Source of the DNA: an uncultured Methanomassiliicoccales archaeon
GTDB lineage: Archaea; Thermoplasmatota; Thermoplasmata; Methanomassiliicoccales; Methanomethylophilaceae
Length of the DNA: 64,000 bases
Reading direction: 5' to 3'
NCBI GenBank assembly: GCA_959597175.1
Contig: CAUFXM010000005.1
Span: forward strand, 79,387-143,386
The position numbers were made by a program, and so were the translations under genes. Positions 63,601-64,000 of this stretch are shown piece by piece (position 1 is the stretch's first letter; the number at the start of each line of letters is the position of its first letter). The notes beneath the pieces were generated by a model, which searched no databases, was not told the origin of the DNA, and saw nothing but the letters and a program-made list of their open reading frames with translations.

Positions 63601-63992
63601 CCATTCAGGGTCACGTTCTTGAGTGTGAATGTTCCAGTTACACCAGAAACGGTGATCAGTTTGGCGTAGTTGGCCTGATCATACAGTGTTCCTGTAATCA
63701 TCATTCCGTTGCCGTCGATGGTTACGGCCTTGCTTATGGAAAGTCCGTACACGTCGGTAGCGGTGATGTTCTGGTTCTCGTTGAGGATAATCGTGTCCCC
63801 TGCGACGACATCATCACTAGCAAGCGCCTCACTGAGAGTGTCGAAGTTGTCCTCCGTGCCACTGCCAACAGTCCACGTGGTGGCACCCTCAGAGGGCATG
63901 GCGACGACCGCTATGGCGCATACAACTATCGCGAACGCGACGATTGCGACGGCCAGGCGTTTGCCGTTGTTCTTCTGTTCTATTGCTATCAT
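57621..63992 (-). CDS. Giant adhesin-like surface protein
   Basis: 2123 residues. Signal/anchor near residues 12-32 (LAVAIVAFAIVVCAIAVVAM). Then come about 1900 residues of Val/Thr/Gly/Asp-rich parallel-beta repeats (GTLNVTGTLSGNVSNHGTVTV style) interspersed with modules of the form YTSLANAIEMG...ITLNREVTI and YTTLAAAIDVAADVDDDTVYIS. A C-terminal Ig-like/PEGA-like region (VSVGQGITLYVDGVPVDSG in part, HTVRYDIQAGYNG) and helix LTDILLIVLVILIVIMAIIVAL with tail RLMRS anchor it. Almost no cysteine. The start, 8 bp from the window edge, is the only ATG before the hydrophobic segment; its promoter is outside. Likely a long surface stalk for attachment to host or neighbours. Confidence 0.87.
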   Translation of the reverse strand: MIAIEQKNNGKRLAVAIVAFAIVVCAIAVVAMPSEGATTWTVGSGTEDNFDTLSEALASDDVVAGDTIILNENQNITATDVYGLSISKAVTIDGNGMMITGTLYDQANYAKLITVSGVTGTFTLKNVTLNGPLNVWESSDVDLVDVTINLVEDPANEGVYISGLIIGTNSNVEATDLVITGEEVTTSTWGGNVNVDKASTFEVNTISGIGSVYSENSGTSASTITVEDATLNVIQGDGTNVDDWVGYFDDVEDAVNFYNGVSDNSDAEFTIGVEGDVELATALELTDNTTVAVGSQASLTVVEGGSINGGTVDVSGTLDATSESVTSTIKATADADIGDLEADEVTYNALANYQAGTTISAPDNSWTFDGTTLTLNSYQGSSYFYMYGAMPNVVLTGNNIINITPESMDTELLYFAAIKNTTGNLSVSGTGSLTINLTVPEGSTGLADTYNNNYGGIFTNGTIAVTDVEYITVNNSITSENGEAFDIMAGQANGTTSGGTGTAGAVNVSNTTDNGTTTINADIVGSAVAVSNSVINGNITATSTFSATDSVINGDATAAGKVTLDGTTVSENGSITAKTDGIEFSGNVNIPAINGKFTVQQNATVIVQDVTIENYEDMTNNGVLIVEHSFAYNGSAQIMVYSGVPQQVANNQIYLYGNVTTTGNLFKVSVEDPVSGEIVNTVEDAEGYSSGSVTIVSVEPVDLTGMESKANVTYYVGTAYGDIENFVGTLVSNNLGYKVTPDGEDAIPYSVDLTVNGIGFSTVAGTGLQVVGNTDGKTVTFEGSEITGTITAGGDAVKVNNVSSGTDGITITSGSVIMSGTLVLGETEEGETSVDVVTSIVYENETKTFGSANSTYVLDNIEVTGAGTIAVGDLIIRGDVTIGKDVILLIDNGCTITVEEDAVLGGTGTVDVRKGGIITVYGEIESTVNMKVVSTTTVSTPAEFVSALEYYTTIYVDGPLDFTGNDWDGETVTVNEKSVILTTGGSITVGDGFTLDFVGGTVTTDNANSTFTVKNGATLGIDATDILMNVDVENYDEVTLNLANNVTNVDGASTPLSGVGFGKVINFGMNYTIASNTELNVYGTVNVEDGYTLTIARDGGIVIEKSGQMSIAGTLAMAGTMEATGEVDVTGTLNVTGTLSGNVSNHGTVTVGTTSAAAVSSGATVTMYAGASLTVNAVENMLTVTTGTDVTAPTNWNAVVTEKVTMTLTDAEGVTVVASETSVTDSPNKTITVTTALDIAGSVTDGIISVTEADGDVTVQNTLDLADGVVMSLAANGYDADGNQKSYLVSGTLNVADGAEISNSGNITVTGELNIVAPNVKGANGAISGNGTINAAYYYVSTAASGSTAAYVTKTYTTLAAAIDVAADVDDDTVYISGTVEVAEGTTVTVSADITVDNTAVSGSQIEVNGTLTFNDFKTSYDGAESAIVADVMITADPARTYTSLANAIEMGMTAITLNREVTITDDLTIPADVTVTGGANTGIRIDAADAEKDVTLTVEGALQLTGDNTYLKLVSNEAENDDAQVVVGGETGHIYVENNMVDGEVVNGSYTVYNDENIAGAHYEKEIRVDRADVTVHVISTIVFAADDSANVYVDPTDMTATITVTGEIAFDTLTFAAPEDATLTVQVQDVTDVYDSALRFNDVTLGEDVILSAGSGTLTGAVIMRDADDNIASQVDLSRATGVSVYVHVETDPQTQAKSDCMEIYGNVYYGTVTVSAGTVNVGETGFTVYNNVTDRYTGSLVVAGGATLVVPDDVILGSDNSSDNVSSISQFVADLNSVGITVEGTLTVIGEANLSGAEINGTVTVTDGGVLNVNLATVNGTIDVVSQADYDNVMNIVNGILTVGAKPTILGTEAGTGTINGKIQIATDGIIKAYPGADLSSAQLNYDSLSGESYADSMVFNINGTAYMTVYSYNTEAPVYQILGLEEFELQGLDVGLNYHSIPDSEGNIRDTGLYLISNWYGSESMAANTALGYNTYADAYDAVYASAEPASVTGTISVGQGITLYVDGVPVDSGREIDLEVGTHTVRYDIQAGYNGDNVVMSFNGQTVQNDGSITVDVTDTTFTLSVSGAVPASSGSGDITVNVPSQDDDMSLTDILLIVLVILIVIMAIIVALRLMRS

Positions 63993-64000
63993 AGCAACAT

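Noticed and set aside
1..64000. tRNA, rRNA, CRISPR arrays and insertion sequences
   Set aside because: Intergenic regions were scanned by eye for T-loop consensus, regularly spaced repeats and transposase motifs. None was convincing; a covariance-model search would be decisive.

Overview
The window reads as part of a GC-rich chromosome of a methanogenic archaeon. It fits best a host-associated member of the Methanomassiliicoccales (Thermoplasmatota). Archaeal marks seen directly are an archaeal-type DnaG primase, Trm1, archaeal riboflavin enzymes (RibL, RibC), a MptD-like dihydroneopterin aldolase for tetrahydromethanopterin synthesis, a bifunctional FBP aldolase/phosphatase, archaeal triosephosphate isomerase, a SAMP/MoaD-like small protein ending in GG, TATA boxes 20-27 nt before leaderless starts, and several large surface proteins held by one C-terminal membrane helix. 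Placement in the Methanomassiliicoccales is inference. It rests on those adhesin-like proteins and on TAG use: no intact gene here ends in TAG, while a LonB-like AAA+ ATPase carries one in-frame TAG, as expected where TAG encodes pyrrolysine.

Layout. 1-6.6 kb: feoB (cut by the edge) with a DtxR-type iron regulator, then a glyA / coiled-coil / MFS operon and a FUSC-type exporter. 6.8-8.8 kb: riboflavin/FAD operon ribB-ribL-ribC-ribH. 8.8-13.7 kb: zinc-ribbon protein and a 1426-residue adhesin with an 11-G tract in its leader. 13.9-22.7 kb: housekeeping genes (aminotransferase, DUF protein, purA, trm1, an NTPase, mptD, nadA, YbjN, citrate synthase). 22.9-25.8 kb: a SAMP-like protein and two CobQ paralogues. 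26-29.3 kb: an SbcD/SbcC-like (YhaO/YhaN) pair. 29.3-32.7 kb: dnaG and the TAG-containing LonB-like ATPase. 32.8-37.3 kb: two more surface proteins, one with two phospholipase D sites, lamin-tail and PKD domains. 37.3-38.6 kb: a GNAT toxin-antitoxin pair beside a frameshifted gene. 38.8-42.4 kb: metal P-type ATPase with a separate HMA chaperone and a divergent MATE exporter. 42.4-47.7 kb: ferredoxin-type aldo/keto reductase and gluconeogenic genes (tpi, fbp, gpmA) with an AsnB-like PP-loop protein and a YbaK deacylase. 47.9-54.4 kb: heterodimeric ABC exporter, membrane-anchored M3 peptidase, aspS. 54.4-57.6 kb: AT-richer accessory stretch with a Phd/RelE pair, a second antitoxin broken by a 5-bp duplication, an alpha/beta hydrolase and a tyrosine recombinase. 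57.6-64 kb: a 2123-residue adhesin.

Regulation is unusually readable. Palindromes sit at the promoters of the DtxR gene (ATTAGG-N4-CCTAAT), the HMA/P-type ATPase operon (TTGAACA/TGTTCAA), a small DUF gene (a perfect 10-bp inverted repeat), the FUSC exporter and ribB. Short GC hairpins follow many stop codons. The dnaG ribosome-binding site is one arm of a predicted hairpin.

Limits: no tRNA, rRNA, CRISPR array or insertion sequence was recognised. Three reading-frame breaks (gltA 3' end, 38.1-38.6 kb, 55.3-55.7 kb) could be real or sequencing indels. All functions are inferred from sequence by eye, without database searches.
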